From the NCBI GenBank assembly GCA_009377755.1, contig WHTM01000001.1, forward strand, positions 124,001 through 188,000: a stretch of 64,000 nucleotides of DNA. The letters run 5' to 3'. How positions within the stretch are numbered: the stretch's first letter is position 1; the number at the start of each line of letters is the position of its first letter. The notes under the pieces were generated by a model. The model searched no databases. It had not been told where the DNA came from and was given only the letters and a program-made list of their open reading frames with translations. Of this stretch, positions 8,901 through 18,747 are shown piece by piece. This DNA comes from Hyphomicrobiales bacterium (GTDB lineage Bacteria > Pseudomonadota > Alphaproteobacteria > Rhizobiales > Xanthobacteraceae). The translations under genes and the position numbers were made by a program.

Positions 8901-9884
8901 ATGAATACGAAAGCCAACCGGCTGCGAACCGCAGCAATGACGCTCACACTTGTGCTTGGCGCCGCCGCAGCGAATGCGCAGGACTATCCGACACGACGGA
9001 TCACGGTGATCGTACCGTTTGCCGGCGGCAGCGCCAGCGACGTCGTCAGCCGCATCATGCTCGACCGCATGAGCAAGTCCATGGGCCAGCCGATCGTCGT
9101 CGAGAACCGCCCCGGCGCCGGCGGCAATATCGGAACGGCGGCGGCGGCGAAGGCCGACCCCGACGGCTATACGCTGGTCGGATCCGGCTCCGGACCGATC
9201 GCCGCCAACACCGTCCTTTACGCCAATCTCGGCTATGATCCGCAGACGGATTTCGAGATCATCTCGCCGTTCGCGGTCTTCCCGATCGTTATCGTCGCCA
9301 GCGCGAAGCTGCCGGTCAAAACGCTGCCGGAACTGATCGCCTACGCCAAGGCAAGTCCGAACCCGCTCGGCTACGGCTCAGTCGGCATCGGCAGTTCGCA
9401 GCACCTGTCGGGCGCCTATTTCGAGCAGGTCGCCGGCGTGAAGCTCAGTCACGTGCCGTATCGCAACATCGCCCAATACGGGCCCGACCTCATGGCCGGC
9501 ACGGTGCCGCTCGGCTTCCAGTGGCTTCCGAACGTCCTGGGTCCGATCAACGCCGGCGGCGCGAAGCCCATTGCCGTTGCCAGCGGCACTCGTCTGGCGG
9601 CGCTGCCGGATACGCCCACCACCGCCGAGGCGGGCCTGCCGACCTATCAGGCCTCCGGCTGGTTCGCGATGCTGGCGCCCAAGGGAACGCCGAAGGCGAT
9701 CGTCGCGAAGCTCAACCAGGAGCTTGCGAAAGCGATCGCTGAGCCGGCCGTGCGCGAGCGCTTCGCCCAGCAAGGCGCCCAGCCGATGGCCGTGTCGCCG
9801 GAGGATGCCGCCAAATTCGTGTCCGCCGAGATCGTCAAGTGGCGCGAGGTCATCACCAAGGGCGGCATTCCGATCATTCGTTAG
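8901..9884 (+). CDS. Bug/TctC-type solute-binding protein
   Basis: A 327-aa periplasmic binding protein. The signal peptide ends near AAAANAQ, and the mature part starts DYPTRRITVIVPFAGGSASDVVSRIM, with PIVVENRPGAGGNIGTAAAAKADPDGYT following. The ATG at 8901 has ggggag seven bases before it. The stop is 3 bp before the monooxygenase start, implying co-transcription. It probably captures the aromatic or carboxylate substrate used by the flanking ThDP enzyme and monooxygenase (inference). Confidence 0.92.
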   Translation: MNTKANRLRTAAMTLTLVLGAAAANAQDYPTRRITVIVPFAGGSASDVVSRIMLDRMSKSMGQPIVVENRPGAGGNIGTAAAAKADPDGYTLVGSGSGPIAANTVLYANLGYDPQTDFEIISPFAVFPIVIVASAKLPVKTLPELIAYAKASPNPLGYGSVGIGSSQHLSGAYFEQVAGVKLSHVPYRNIAQYGPDLMAGTVPLGFQWLPNVLGPINAGGAKPIAVASGTRLAALPDTPTTAEAGLPTYQASGWFAMLAPKGTPKAIVAKLNQELAKAIAEPAVRERFAQQGAQPMAVSPEDAAKFVSAEIVKWREVITKGGIPIIR

Positions 9885-9887
9885 CGC

Positions 9888-11078
<1,191 letters not shown>

Positions 11079-11167
11079 GCGGCGAACTCTCAGCTGTCAT
11101 GTATGGACGGAGCGAAGCGGAGAACCGGGATCCACGACCCCGGTACTCAATGATAAGTGCAGGGATA

Positions 11168-11207
11168 CATGGGTCCCGGATCGCGCCTTCGGCGCGTCCG
11201 GGATGAC
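11168..11207. repeat. Short intergenic palindrome (gggtcccgg family)
   Basis: A hairpin gggtcccggatcgcgcc...ggcgcgtccgggatgac, the second copy of the element at 3383-3423. It sits between the convergent monooxygenase and lipoprotein genes, where it could serve as a terminator. Confidence 0.7.
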
Positions 11208-11231
11208 AGATCGATGGTCATGCATCGTCCC

Positions 11232-11717
11232 CTATACCGGCGTCCAAGTGCCGTCGGGATTGCGGCAGGCGACCCCGCGCGCGACCTCGGGCTGGCCGCG
11301 GATATAGATGGTGTGGGTATAGTTGCGGCAGCGGGTGCCGCGCGCCACCCTGACTGGACCGGGGACGATCATTCCGTAGTGGCCCGAGTTGGGGTTGCGC
11401 CATTCGATCGGGCCGCCGGCACCTTCCGCCTCCATCGCCGTCATCTCCGCCGCGTAGGCGCGGCGCCGGTCCTCATCGTCCATGGCGGCGCCGATGCGAT
11501 TGCCGATCAGCCCGCCGATCGCAGCGCCGGCGACCGCCGCGCCTACCTGCGCGCCCGCACTACCGCCGAACTGCGAACCGATCAGCCCGCCCGCCAGCGC
11601 GCCGACCAGCGTGCCGGTGTTCTCGCGCGGGCCGGGTCCGTACCCGTACGGATCGCCGGCACAGCCGCCAAGCACAACAGCCCCGAGCGCCAGCGCGGCA
11701 AATGCAGCCTTGAGCAT
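11232..11717 (-). CDS. Glycine-zipper outer-membrane lipoprotein (17 kDa surface antigen type)
   Basis: A 161-aa protein. The lipoprotein signal ends at the lipobox VVLGGC (Cys about 19). A glycine-zipper membrane segment follows (GTLVGALAGGLIGSQFGGSA and AVAGAAIGGLIGNRIGA). After it comes a soluble domain with two Cys (TRCRNY and GVACRNPDGTW), typical of the RT0821/17-kDa antigen family. The ATG is at 11717. It follows a histidine kinase gene by 116 bp. The role is likely outer-membrane structural. Confidence 0.85.
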   Translation of the reverse strand: MLKAAFAALALGAVVLGGCAGDPYGYGPGPRENTGTLVGALAGGLIGSQFGGSAGAQVGAAVAGAAIGGLIGNRIGAAMDDEDRRRAYAAEMTAMEAEGAGGPIEWRNPNSGHYGMIVPGPVRVARGTRCRNYTHTIYIRGQPEVARGVACRNPDGTWTPV

Positions 11718-11833
11718 GGAAATCCCCCGACGAGCCGATGGCCGACCCGACGCCACACCTCGCAAAGATTTGCGGCAAAACTCCGGCGTGCGGACGCGAT
11801 TGCCCGACGTGGTTACCGGCCTCGACCACCCTC

Positions 11834-13210
11834 TCACGCCGCCGGCAGCACCAGTTCCGCCCGCAAGCCGCCGATCGGGGCGGTGCCCAGCGTCAGGCCG
11901 CCGCCGTAGAGCTGTGCCAGTTCCACAACGATCGACAGGCCGAGCCCCGAGCCCGGCTTGCTCTCGTCGAGCCGTTCGCCGCGCTGCGCCACCTGCTCGC
12001 GCTCCGAAGGCGACAGCCCGCGCCCGTCGTCGTCGACGATGATGCGCAGCTTCGGCGCCCCCGCCTGGAACGTCCCCGGCTCCGGCACCACCTCGATGGC
12101 GACCCGCGACAGGGCCCACTTGCAGGCATTGTCGACGAGGTTGCCGACCATCTCCTCCAGGTCTTGCCGCTCGCCGCGGAAGCGCGCTTGCGGCGGCGCG
12201 CTGATGTCGATCGCCACCGCCTTGTCGCGATGAATCTTCTCCATGGTGCGAGCCAGCGCGGTGACGACCGGGGGCACCTCCGTCGCGGTGCCGATCACGG
12301 TCGCCCGCGCCGCAACGCGCGCCCGCTCCAGGTGCCGGGTAATCTGGTCGCGCATGACCCCGACCTGCTCGCGCACCTTGACGGCGAGCGGATCGTCGCC
12401 GCGGGCCGACGCCTCGTTGACGATCACCGACAGCGGCGTCTTCAGCGCATGCGCCAGATTGCCGACGTGGGTACGGGCGCGGTCGACGATCTCGCGGTTG
12501 GACTCCAGCAGGGCGTTGGTCTCGCGCGCGAGCGGCGCGATCTCCACCGGGAACTCGCCTTCCAGCCGCTCCGCGGTACCGGCGCGGATCGCCTTGAGCG
12601 ACTGCGAGATGCGCGCCAGCGGCGCCAGGCCGAAGCGGACCTGGAACATCGTGGTGAGCAGCAGCCCGAGCGACAAGATGGCGAAGGTGAGAAACAGCGC
12701 ACCGTCGAAGCTGCGCACCTCGTCGTCGATCTCCAGCGCGTCGCCGGCGACCGCGACCGTGTAGCGGCCGTCGTCGCCGAGATCGATCGGCCGCTCCAGC
12801 AGGCGCAGTTTCTGCTCTTCCGGGCCTTGCACGTAGCCCTGCCGGGAGCCCAGCAGGTTCTGTGTGGAATTGGTGTCGTCGAGCGGCGGCAGCTTGGCGT
12901 CCCACAGGGAGCGCGACGTGCGCACCTCCGGCGGCGTCTTGTCGGTGCGCGCCACCTGCCAGTACCAGCCGGACAGCGGCAATTCGAACATCGGCTCGCC
13001 GAGCGACTGGGGAAACCTGTCCGCGGGCTCTTCTGGCGACGCCAGGTCGGAGACCAGCGTCCGCAGGTAGACGTCGAGGCGCCGGTCGAATGAACGCTCC
13101 ACCGTCTCCTGATACAGCGATGACAACACCAGTCCCATGCCAGCCAGGATGATGACGATCCAGGCGGTGGCCGAGAGGAAAAGGCGCAGCGCGAGCGAGT
13201 TAGCGCGCAT
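11834..13210 (-). CDS. Sensor histidine kinase (PhoQ/FeuQ-like)
   Basis: A 458-aa membrane sensor kinase. TM1 (residues about 10-32) and TM2 (about 170-190) enclose a periplasmic sensor domain. A HAMP-like linker, the H-box NLAHALKTPLSV (phosphorylated His about 254) and an N-box NLVDNACKWA (Asn about 361) follow, then the G1 region VDDDGRGLS and the G2 region GSGLGLSIV. The response regulator gene lies 115 bp upstream on the same strand. Alphaproteobacterial FeuPQ controls envelope and cyclic glucan functions. The orthology is inferred. Confidence 0.9.
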   Translation of the reverse strand: MRANSLALRLFLSATAWIVIILAGMGLVLSSLYQETVERSFDRRLDVYLRTLVSDLASPEEPADRFPQSLGEPMFELPLSGWYWQVARTDKTPPEVRTSRSLWDAKLPPLDDTNSTQNLLGSRQGYVQGPEEQKLRLLERPIDLGDDGRYTVAVAGDALEIDDEVRSFDGALFLTFAILSLGLLLTTMFQVRFGLAPLARISQSLKAIRAGTAERLEGEFPVEIAPLARETNALLESNREIVDRARTHVGNLAHALKTPLSVIVNEASARGDDPLAVKVREQVGVMRDQITRHLERARVAARATVIGTATEVPPVVTALARTMEKIHRDKAVAIDISAPPQARFRGERQDLEEMVGNLVDNACKWALSRVAIEVVPEPGTFQAGAPKLRIIVDDDGRGLSPSEREQVAQRGERLDESKPGSGLGLSIVVELAQLYGGGLTLGTAPIGGLRAELVLPAA

Positions 13211-13325
13211 CAGACGCTGATCCGTTCAAGCTGAATCAGTGTCGACCCAAAATTTTTCTTGCGCATGACCCTAATCGAAAGCCGGTTCCCATCCCGGATC
13301 AAGTCCGGGACATGCTTTTTCGGGA

Positions 13326-14000
13326 TCATGCGCTCGGCGGGGTCAGCAGGTAGCCGAGACCGCGCACGGTCTGGATCACGTCGGCCTCCAGCTTCTTGCG
13401 GATGCGGCCGACGAACACTTCGATGGTATTGGAATCGCGGTCGAAATCTTGGTCGTAGAGATGCTCGACCAGCTCGGTGCGGGACACCACGCGCCCGGTG
13501 TGGTGCATCAGGTAGGAGAGCAGCCGGTATTCGTGCGAGGTGAGCTTGACCGGATTGCCGTCGACGGTCACCCGCCCGGTGCGGGTATCGAGGCGGACCG
13601 GGCCGCAGGTGAACTCGCTCTTGGCATGGCCGGCGGAACGGCGCAGCAGCGCACGGATGCGGGCGAGCACCTCCTCGAGGTGGAAGGGCTTGGCGACATA
13701 ATCGTCCGCGCCGGCATCGAAGCCCTGCACCTTGTCGCTCCAGCGGTCGCGCGCGGTGAGGATCAGGACCGGCATGGAGTGGCCGGCGCGGCGCCAGGAT
13801 TCCAGCACCGAGACGCCGTCCATCTTCGGCAGGCCGATGTCGAGGATGACGGCGTCGTAGGGCTCGGACTCGCCGAGATAGTGCCCCTCCTCGCCGTCGA
13901 AGGCGCGGTCGACGACGTAGCCCGCGTCGGTCAGCGCCGTGGTGAGCTGCCGATTGAGATCGGGTTCGTCCTCGATGACCAGTAGGCGCACGTCGCTCAA
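13326..14000 (-). CDS. OmpR/PhoP-type response regulator (FeuP-like)
   Basis: A 224-aa two-domain regulator. The receiver has acidic residues IEDEPDLN, the phospho-acceptor Asp about 54 in VILDIGLPKMDG, conserved Thr in LTARD and Lys in VAKPFHLEE. The C-terminal winged helix contains LTSHEYRLLSYLMHH, GRVVSRTELVEHLYDQDFDR and the recognition helix NTIEVFVGRIRKKL. It pairs with the downstream kinase. The sequence is very like the FeuP/PhoP group of rhizobia. Confidence 0.93.
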   Translation of the reverse strand: MSDVRLLVIEDEPDLNRQLTTALTDAGYVVDRAFDGEEGHYLGESEPYDAVILDIGLPKMDGVSVLESWRRAGHSMPVLILTARDRWSDKVQGFDAGADDYVAKPFHLEEVLARIRALLRRSAGHAKSEFTCGPVRLDTRTGRVTVDGNPVKLTSHEYRLLSYLMHHTGRVVSRTELVEHLYDQDFDRDSNTIEVFVGRIRKKLEADVIQTVRGLGYLLTPPSA

Positions 14001-14099
14001 CCCCCTACCCGCGGCCGCCCCAGCCTGTCGACATCAATGGTAGCCAATTCAGGCGCCTTGTGGGCGGACGTTCTTGGGGTCGGGGTGAAGGAGGTCTGA

Positions 14100-14222
14100 A
14101 TGGCGGGTGGGACGATCCGGTTGGACGGGTTCGTCCTGCCGGTACGTCCCGCACGCCGCATGGCCGTGCGCCGCGACTTATGCCAAGCTAGCCGGATCGG
14201 GCAAACGCCGCCGCGCCGGTAG
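14100..14222 (+). CDS. Possible 40-codon small ORF with strong Shine-Dalgarno
   Basis: ATG at 14100 is preceded by aaggaggt with a 4-base gap, an unusually good ribosome site, and the ORF runs 40 codons to TAG at 14222. The peptide (MAGGTIRLDGFVLPVRPARR then more basic residues) has no known family. It ends 27 bp before a Bug gene and might be a leader. Spacing is a little short and there is no other support. Confidence 0.3.
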   Translation: MAGGTIRLDGFVLPVRPARRMAVRRDLCQASRIGQTPPRR

Positions 14223-14248
14223 AAGCCATGCTGACAGGGGAGGATGGT

Positions 14249-15223
14249 ATGAAACGATGGGTTGTCGCGGCCTGCGCCGCGCTCATGTTGGTTGCAACTC
14301 TTGCCGCCGCAGCGCAGGCGCAGCAGACCAGTTACCCCACACGTCCGGTCAAGCTCTTCATTGGTTTCCCGGTGGGTGGCCTGCTTGATACGGTCTCGCG
14401 CATCGTCGGCGAGAAGATGGGCACGCTGCTCGGCCAGCAGTTCGTGATCGAGGCGCGGCCCGGCGCAGGCTCGACGCTCGCCACCGCCGCCCTCGCGAAG
14501 TCCGCGCCGGACGGCTACACGCTGATGATGATCAACGACAACCTCGCGATCAATCCGAGCGTGTTCAAGAGCATTCCCTACGACAGCACCAAGGATTTCG
14601 CGCCGGTCGGCTTCGTCGGCTCGGCGCCGTTGGTGTTCGTCGGGCACCCAGGTCTGGGCCTGAAGTCGATCAAGGACCTGGTAGCGACGGCGAAGGCGAA
14701 GGACGGCGGTCTCACCTACGGGTCGGTCGGCCCCGGCAGCTTACCGCATCTGACCACCGAACTGTTCACCAGCGCCGCCGGCGTGAAGATGCAGCACGTG
14801 CCGTACAAGGGCGGCGCGCCCGCGCTCAACGATCTGGTCGGCGGGCATCTCAACACCATGATGACCAGCGCGGTCGTCAGCAAGGCGCACATCGATGCGG
14901 GCCGCTTCACGGCGCTTGCGGTCGCGTCCAAACAGCGCCTCGACGTGCTGCCGCAGGTGCCGACCATGGCGGAAGCCGGCTATCCGGTGGAGGCGGCCTA
15001 CTGGTTCGGCCTGCTCGCACCGGCCGGCACGCCGCCGGCGGTGATCGCCAAGCTGGAGGCGACGCTCATCCAGGTGCTCGCCATGCCGGACGTGAAAAAG
15101 CGCCTCGGCGATCTCGGCGCCATCGTCACGCCGCTCGGCGCCAAGGACTTCGGCGATTACATCCAGAGCGAGACGGTGAAGTGGGCGGACGTGGTCAAGA
15201 AGGCGGGGTTGAAGTTCGAGTGA
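14249..15223 (+). CDS. Bug/TctC-type solute-binding protein
   Basis: A 324-aa periplasmic binding protein. The signal peptide MKRWVVAACAALMLVATLAA ends near AQAQ. The family core is YPTRPVKLFIGFPVGGLLDTVSRIV and FVIEARPGAGSTLATAALAKSAPDGYT. The ATG at 14249 has ggggagg eight bases upstream and was preferred over the ATG at 14228. It is the third orphan Bug protein in 10 kb. It converges on the GTA holin gene with a 4-bp gap, so the holin region is the boundary of a different module. Confidence 0.9.
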   Translation: MKRWVVAACAALMLVATLAAAAQAQQTSYPTRPVKLFIGFPVGGLLDTVSRIVGEKMGTLLGQQFVIEARPGAGSTLATAALAKSAPDGYTLMMINDNLAINPSVFKSIPYDSTKDFAPVGFVGSAPLVFVGHPGLGLKSIKDLVATAKAKDGGLTYGSVGPGSLPHLTTELFTSAAGVKMQHVPYKGGAPALNDLVGGHLNTMMTSAVVSKAHIDAGRFTALAVASKQRLDVLPQVPTMAEAGYPVEAAYWFGLLAPAGTPPAVIAKLEATLIQVLAMPDVKKRLGDLGAIVTPLGAKDFGDYIQSETVKWADVVKKAGLKFE

Positions 15224-15227
15224 GGGC

Positions 15228-15641
15228 TCATGTCTTCCCCATCCGCTCGGCGAAGCTCGCGGCGATCTTCTCGCCGGTGCGGCCGATGATATAGCCGCCC
15301 ATGCCGATCATCAGAAGCTGCCAGACCTCCGACGGTACATCGCGCAGCGAGCCGATCGTGTCCTTGGCGACGCCGGCGATCGGCGCGACAACGGCGATCC
15401 AGGCGAGCAGCGCCATGAGGAAGTACATCAGGTGCGGGCGCCAGTTGCGCGCGGCGTAGGAGCCTGACTGAGCCTCCGCCACGATCACGTCGCGGGCGGC
15501 GCCGATGATCGCCGCCTCGTTGGCGAGCAGCGCACGGGTGATCTCCTCCTGTGCCTGCGCGCGCTTATCGGCGTCGGGGATCACCGTCTTCAGGATTTCG
15601 GTGATCGGCCCGAGCACTAGGCCGAGAACGGTCGTGATCAT
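15228..15641 (-). CDS. GTA-type holin, three transmembrane segments
   Basis: A 137-aa protein matching the GTA_holin_3TM pattern. Hydrophobic segments lie near residues 2-20 (ITTVLGLVLGPITEIL), 70-93 (HLMYFLMALLAWIAVVAPIA) and 105-122 (VWQLLMIGMGGYIIG), with a helical region rich in Ala, Gln and Glu between the first two. Holins permeabilise the inner membrane so that the endolysin reaches peptidoglycan and particles are released. The endolysin gene lies 43 bp upstream on the same strand. In RcGTA the lysis pair is also separate from the structural cluster. Confidence 0.8.
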   Translation of the reverse strand: MITTVLGLVLGPITEILKTVIPDADKRAQAQEEITRALLANEAAIIGAARDVIVAEAQSGSYAARNWRPHLMYFLMALLAWIAVVAPIAGVAKDTIGSLRDVPSEVWQLLMIGMGGYIIGRTGEKIAASFAERMGKT

Positions 15642-15684
15642 GGTTTGCTCTCCGTACGGCGCAATAGCGAAGCGTATTACGCGG

Positions 15685-16242
15685 TCAGTTCCTAACGGCG
15701 GATGACGCTTCGCTCATTCGCCCCGCGCGTTCCGCCATCGCGAGCGCCGCCGCCCGCACCTCGGCGACGCGGCGGGCCCAGCCCTTGCCGAACACTGGCC
15801 AGGTCTTGAGCCGCTGGAGGAAGGCGAGCCGCTCGCCGCAGATCGCGGCCACGATCGTCGCCGGCTCGCGCGCACGCACCGCGGCGAGCGTCAGCGGTCC
15901 GATCCGGCCGTCGTCGGCGACGCCGACCACCCGCTGAAGGACCTTGGGCGCACGGCCGATGCCGGAGTTCACCCCGTAGTCGAAGACGCAATAGTCGACG
16001 CCGGCGGGAAGCTCGTCGCAGCGCATCGCGTCCCAGTACTTGGCACGATAGATCGCCTTCGCCTCGTCGAGCCGCATCGCCTTCACGTCCGCCGCCGTCG
16101 CGTCCGGCTTCAGGTACTTGCGGTAGTCGATGATGGTGATGCCGAAGTTGGTCGGCCCGCCGGGGTCGGACGGATGGTTGCTGTATCCGCCTTCATGCGC
16201 CAGCAGGCGGCGCAAAGCATCGTCATAGCTCGACGTGGCCAT
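15685..16242 (-). CDS. GH108 endolysin (N-acetylmuramidase), GTA-associated
   Basis: A 185-aa glycoside hydrolase family 108 protein. The catalytic Glu is about residue 17 in LLAHEGGYSNHPSDPGGPTN, the family signature. The C-terminal half has the peptidoglycan-binding type 3 region with VVGVADDGRIGPLTLAAVRA. It cleaves the glycan backbone of peptidoglycan. There is no signal peptide, so it depends on the holin encoded 43 bp downstream. The ATG is at 16242. Confidence 0.9.
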   Translation of the reverse strand: MATSSYDDALRRLLAHEGGYSNHPSDPGGPTNFGITIIDYRKYLKPDATAADVKAMRLDEAKAIYRAKYWDAMRCDELPAGVDYCVFDYGVNSGIGRAPKVLQRVVGVADDGRIGPLTLAAVRAREPATIVAAICGERLAFLQRLKTWPVFGKGWARRVAEVRAAALAMAERAGRMSEASSAVRN

Positions 16243-16403
16243 GGTGCACCTCAGAAATGAATGGTGAGTCTCCGCGGCGGCGCCGCGAGGCCGTTGCTAG
16301 CCGCCGCTCCCGCGCAGCGAGCGCACGAAAGCGTCTCGAAGGATGGGCGGCCCATGGTTCGAGACGCCGGGCTTCGCCCGGCTCCTCACCATGAGGTCGA
16401 GCT

Positions 16404-16566
16404 GGTGTGGTGGTTCAGAAGTTCGCTCATTGTCGCCGCGAGTCCATCGAGCGAACTTCTGAGCCAAACCGCACGAGACGCAACAACTTGCTCGTGTCCT
16501 TTCGAATCCGAAGTTCGCTAAGAAGGCGCTGCGAGGTGGTGCGAACTTCGGTTTCGGGACACTAGC
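16404..16566 (+). repeat. Double-hairpin repeat, copy 1 (left border of island)
   Basis: Two adjacent stem-loops share the core gaagttcgct/agcgaacttc. The first arm starts ggttcagaagttcgct and pairs across 16410-16466. The second starts gtgtcctttcgaatccgaag and pairs across 16494-16563. A second copy in the same orientation lies at 23087-23252. It occupies the 400-bp gap between the endolysin and sulfotransferase genes. The rest of that gap shows no gene. Confidence 0.9.
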
Positions 16567-16643
16567 GATTCCCCGCCGAGGAGCGGCTCGACGCATTCCT
16601 TGCCACGCGAGGCGATATTTGCCATTCACGCTCAGCTAGGATC

Positions 16644-17513
16644 ATGATGGCGATGCTGCCGAACGTCCTCGTCATTGGGGCGCAGAAGTCTGGAACAACC
16701 ACCGTCTGGCACGCCCTTGACCGGCACCCGGACATATTCATGTCGCCGGCGCGGGAGATCGGCTTTTTCTCGAACGATCACAATTTCAATCGGGGCGTGG
16801 CGTTCTACGAGACCACGTTCTTCCAAGGCTGGAACGGCGAGTCCGTTTGCGGCGAAAAAACACCCGAATACCTGGTGATGCCGAATTCGGCATCGCGGAT
16901 ACGCGAGGTCCTGGGCAACGGCGTGAAACTGGTTGCCCTGCTGCGCAACCCGGCGGAGCGGGCCCATTCCGGCTATCGGCACAGTTTGATGCTGGGTTTC
17001 GAGTCCCTGCTGTTTCGTGAAGCACTGGCGGCCGAGCCCGAGCGCATCGCCCGAAATCCGGCCGCGCTGGGCCGGTTCGGCTATCTCGCACGGGGATATT
17101 ACGCAGGACAGCTTGTACGATACTTCGAACTCTTTCCCCGGGAGAATATCTTGGTCGCGTTCTTCGATGATCTCGTATCCAACCAGAGCGCGCTGTTCGA
17201 GCGCATCTTCCGGTTCATCGGCGTGGAGCCCCTTCGATTTCTCGAAAGCCTGAACGAGGGTCAGCCCAGGACCGAGAAAATCAGGGCCGACACTATTTCC
17301 AACACCATCGCATACAAAGGGAAGGTCATCAGGGAGCCCTCCCGATGGCTCACGAAGTTCGTTGCGGACTATAACGACGCCGTTGAGAAGCTCAGCCCCC
17401 TGTCGCAAGACGAAGCTGTCGAGATCAATCGAACCTACTTCCGGGATGATATTTTGGCCTTGTCACGGCTGACCGGCCGTGACTTGCGCGCCTGGCTGGG
17501 AGAGCCCGGCTAA
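16644..17513 (+). CDS. PAPS-dependent sulfotransferase
   Basis: A 289-aa sulfotransferase. The 5'-phosphosulfate loop is VIGAQKSGTTTVWHAL (residues about 10-25). The 3'-phosphate motif is LLRNPAERAHSGY (about 99-111). The remainder is a compact alpha/beta domain of the heparan-sulfotransferase-like type. It transfers sulfate from PAPS to a carbohydrate or lipid hydroxyl. The start may be 16644 or the in-frame ATG at 16653. It is the first gene inside the repeat-bounded island. Confidence 0.85.
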   Translation: MMAMLPNVLVIGAQKSGTTTVWHALDRHPDIFMSPAREIGFFSNDHNFNRGVAFYETTFFQGWNGESVCGEKTPEYLVMPNSASRIREVLGNGVKLVALLRNPAERAHSGYRHSLMLGFESLLFREALAAEPERIARNPAALGRFGYLARGYYAGQLVRYFELFPRENILVAFFDDLVSNQSALFERIFRFIGVEPLRFLESLNEGQPRTEKIRADTISNTIAYKGKVIREPSRWLTKFVADYNDAVEKLSPLSQDEAVEINRTYFRDDILALSRLTGRDLRAWLGEPG

Positions 17514-17601
17514 TGTGTGCTAACCAAGCTTCGACGTGTGCGACTGCCGGACGGCGCGGTTCGGTCGTGGCAAGACGGGCGTCGCCGCCGGGAGACGATC
17601 T

Positions 17602-18540
17602 TTGCCGACGCATCCCTATAAGACCTCTGACTACGGCGGGACTTTTCGTTCGGCTTTCGCGCTTCACAGGTCCCGCATTGCGCCCGTGACCTGGATGAAG
17701 CGCCCCATCGCGGGTGCGGATGCGTTCGACTTCACCGGCCCGTATCCATGCGTGGCGGTCGCCGATTATCGCGCTCTTGCGGACGACGTCGAGGCTTTGC
17801 GCGGCGTTGGCGGCGTCAGCGTTGTGTTCGTCACGAATGCCTTCGACGAAACGGCGGTCGCGCGTGACCTTGGGGGCTTGACGGCGTGCAAACCCTTCAA
17901 GGCCCATAACCTCGTCCAATTCCATAAGCCATGGCGCAAGCATCTCAGCGCTCACCATCTCCGCGAGCTTCGATTGGCTCGGAAAGGGCCGCTGGTCACG
18001 AGGATTTCCACCACGACCGTAGAATATGCCGCGACCTTCTGGCCGCTGTACCAGGTGTTGGTCGCACGCCACGGCATCACCGGCATTCAGGCGCTGAGCC
18101 GCGACATCGTGGCAGCGCAATGCGTCCTCCCTGGTGTTGTGGCGGTCGAGGTCCTGGACGGGAACGAGGTCATCGCCTCCTCGCTCTGGGTTCATGATGA
18201 ACGCGAGGCCCATATCCATCTGCACGCCCAGACGGAGAAGGCATATGCACTGGGGGCAAGTTACTTGCTGTATGAGGCGGCGCTCGACCACTTCTCCAAC
18301 TGCGTCGATCAGGTCGATCTCGGCGGCGGCGCCGGGCTGTCGGATGATCCAGAGGACGGACTGAGCCGCTTCAAGCGAGGCTGGAGCAACGCGACCGCGC
18401 GCACGTATCTCTGCGGCGAGATTCTCGATCCGGACCGTTATCGTTTTTTGTCCGAGACGCACGGCACGACCACATCCGCCTTCTTCCCACGGTATCGAGC
18501 GTCGGAGCTCCTCGCTATTTCCTCCGCGGCGCCGCGATGA
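17602..18540 (+). CDS. GNAT/FemAB-like acyltransferase
   Basis: A roughly 312-aa protein resembling the BioF2-like acetyltransferase (GNAT/FemAB) fold. The C-terminal half has WPLYQVLVARHGITGIQALS, then VVAVEVLDGNEVIASSLWVH, HIHLHAQTEKAYALGASYLL and VDLGGGAGLSDDPEDGLSRFK, the usual pattern of substrate and acyl-CoA sites. TTG at 17602 has gggaga seven bases before it. GTG at 17536 and ATG at 17698 are alternatives. It lies 88 bp after a sulfotransferase on the same strand, fitting a surface-glycan modification role (inference). Confidence 0.65.
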   Translation: MPTHPYKTSDYGGTFRSAFALHRSRIAPVTWMKRPIAGADAFDFTGPYPCVAVADYRALADDVEALRGVGGVSVVFVTNAFDETAVARDLGGLTACKPFKAHNLVQFHKPWRKHLSAHHLRELRLARKGPLVTRISTTTVEYAATFWPLYQVLVARHGITGIQALSRDIVAAQCVLPGVVAVEVLDGNEVIASSLWVHDEREAHIHLHAQTEKAYALGASYLLYEAALDHFSNCVDQVDLGGGAGLSDDPEDGLSRFKRGWSNATARTYLCGEILDPDRYRFLSETHGTTTSAFFPRYRASELLAISSAAPR

Positions 18541-18618
18541 TTGCTTATGCCAAGCGGCGTAGAGACTGACTCATCTGAGGCCATTGCCGGGCTTGACCCG
18601 GCAATCCATCGTGCCCCC

Positions 18619-18657
18619 ACCCTAACCCTCCCCCGCAAGCGGGGGTTAGGGAGGGGG
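18619..18657. repeat. Palindrome (accctcccccgc family)
   Basis: The stem-loop ccctaaccctcccccgc aa gcgggggttagggaggg lies in the 207-bp gap between the convergent acyltransferase and GDPD genes. It is related to the element inserted in gp14 at 28704-28788. It may terminate both transcripts. Confidence 0.8.
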
Positions 18658-18747
18658 ATGGATGCCCGTCAACGCCGGGTAGTGTTCGGGTTTGGGTGGG
18701 AAGCGGGACCTGGACTTGTCGCGAAAGGTCGTTGAGCTTTCTGGTCT

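Noticed and set aside
11718-12905. Apparent long N-terminal extension of the glycine-zipper lipoprotein
   Set aside because: It is a shadow of the histidine kinase. The lipoprotein starts at 11717 with a proper signal and lipobox.
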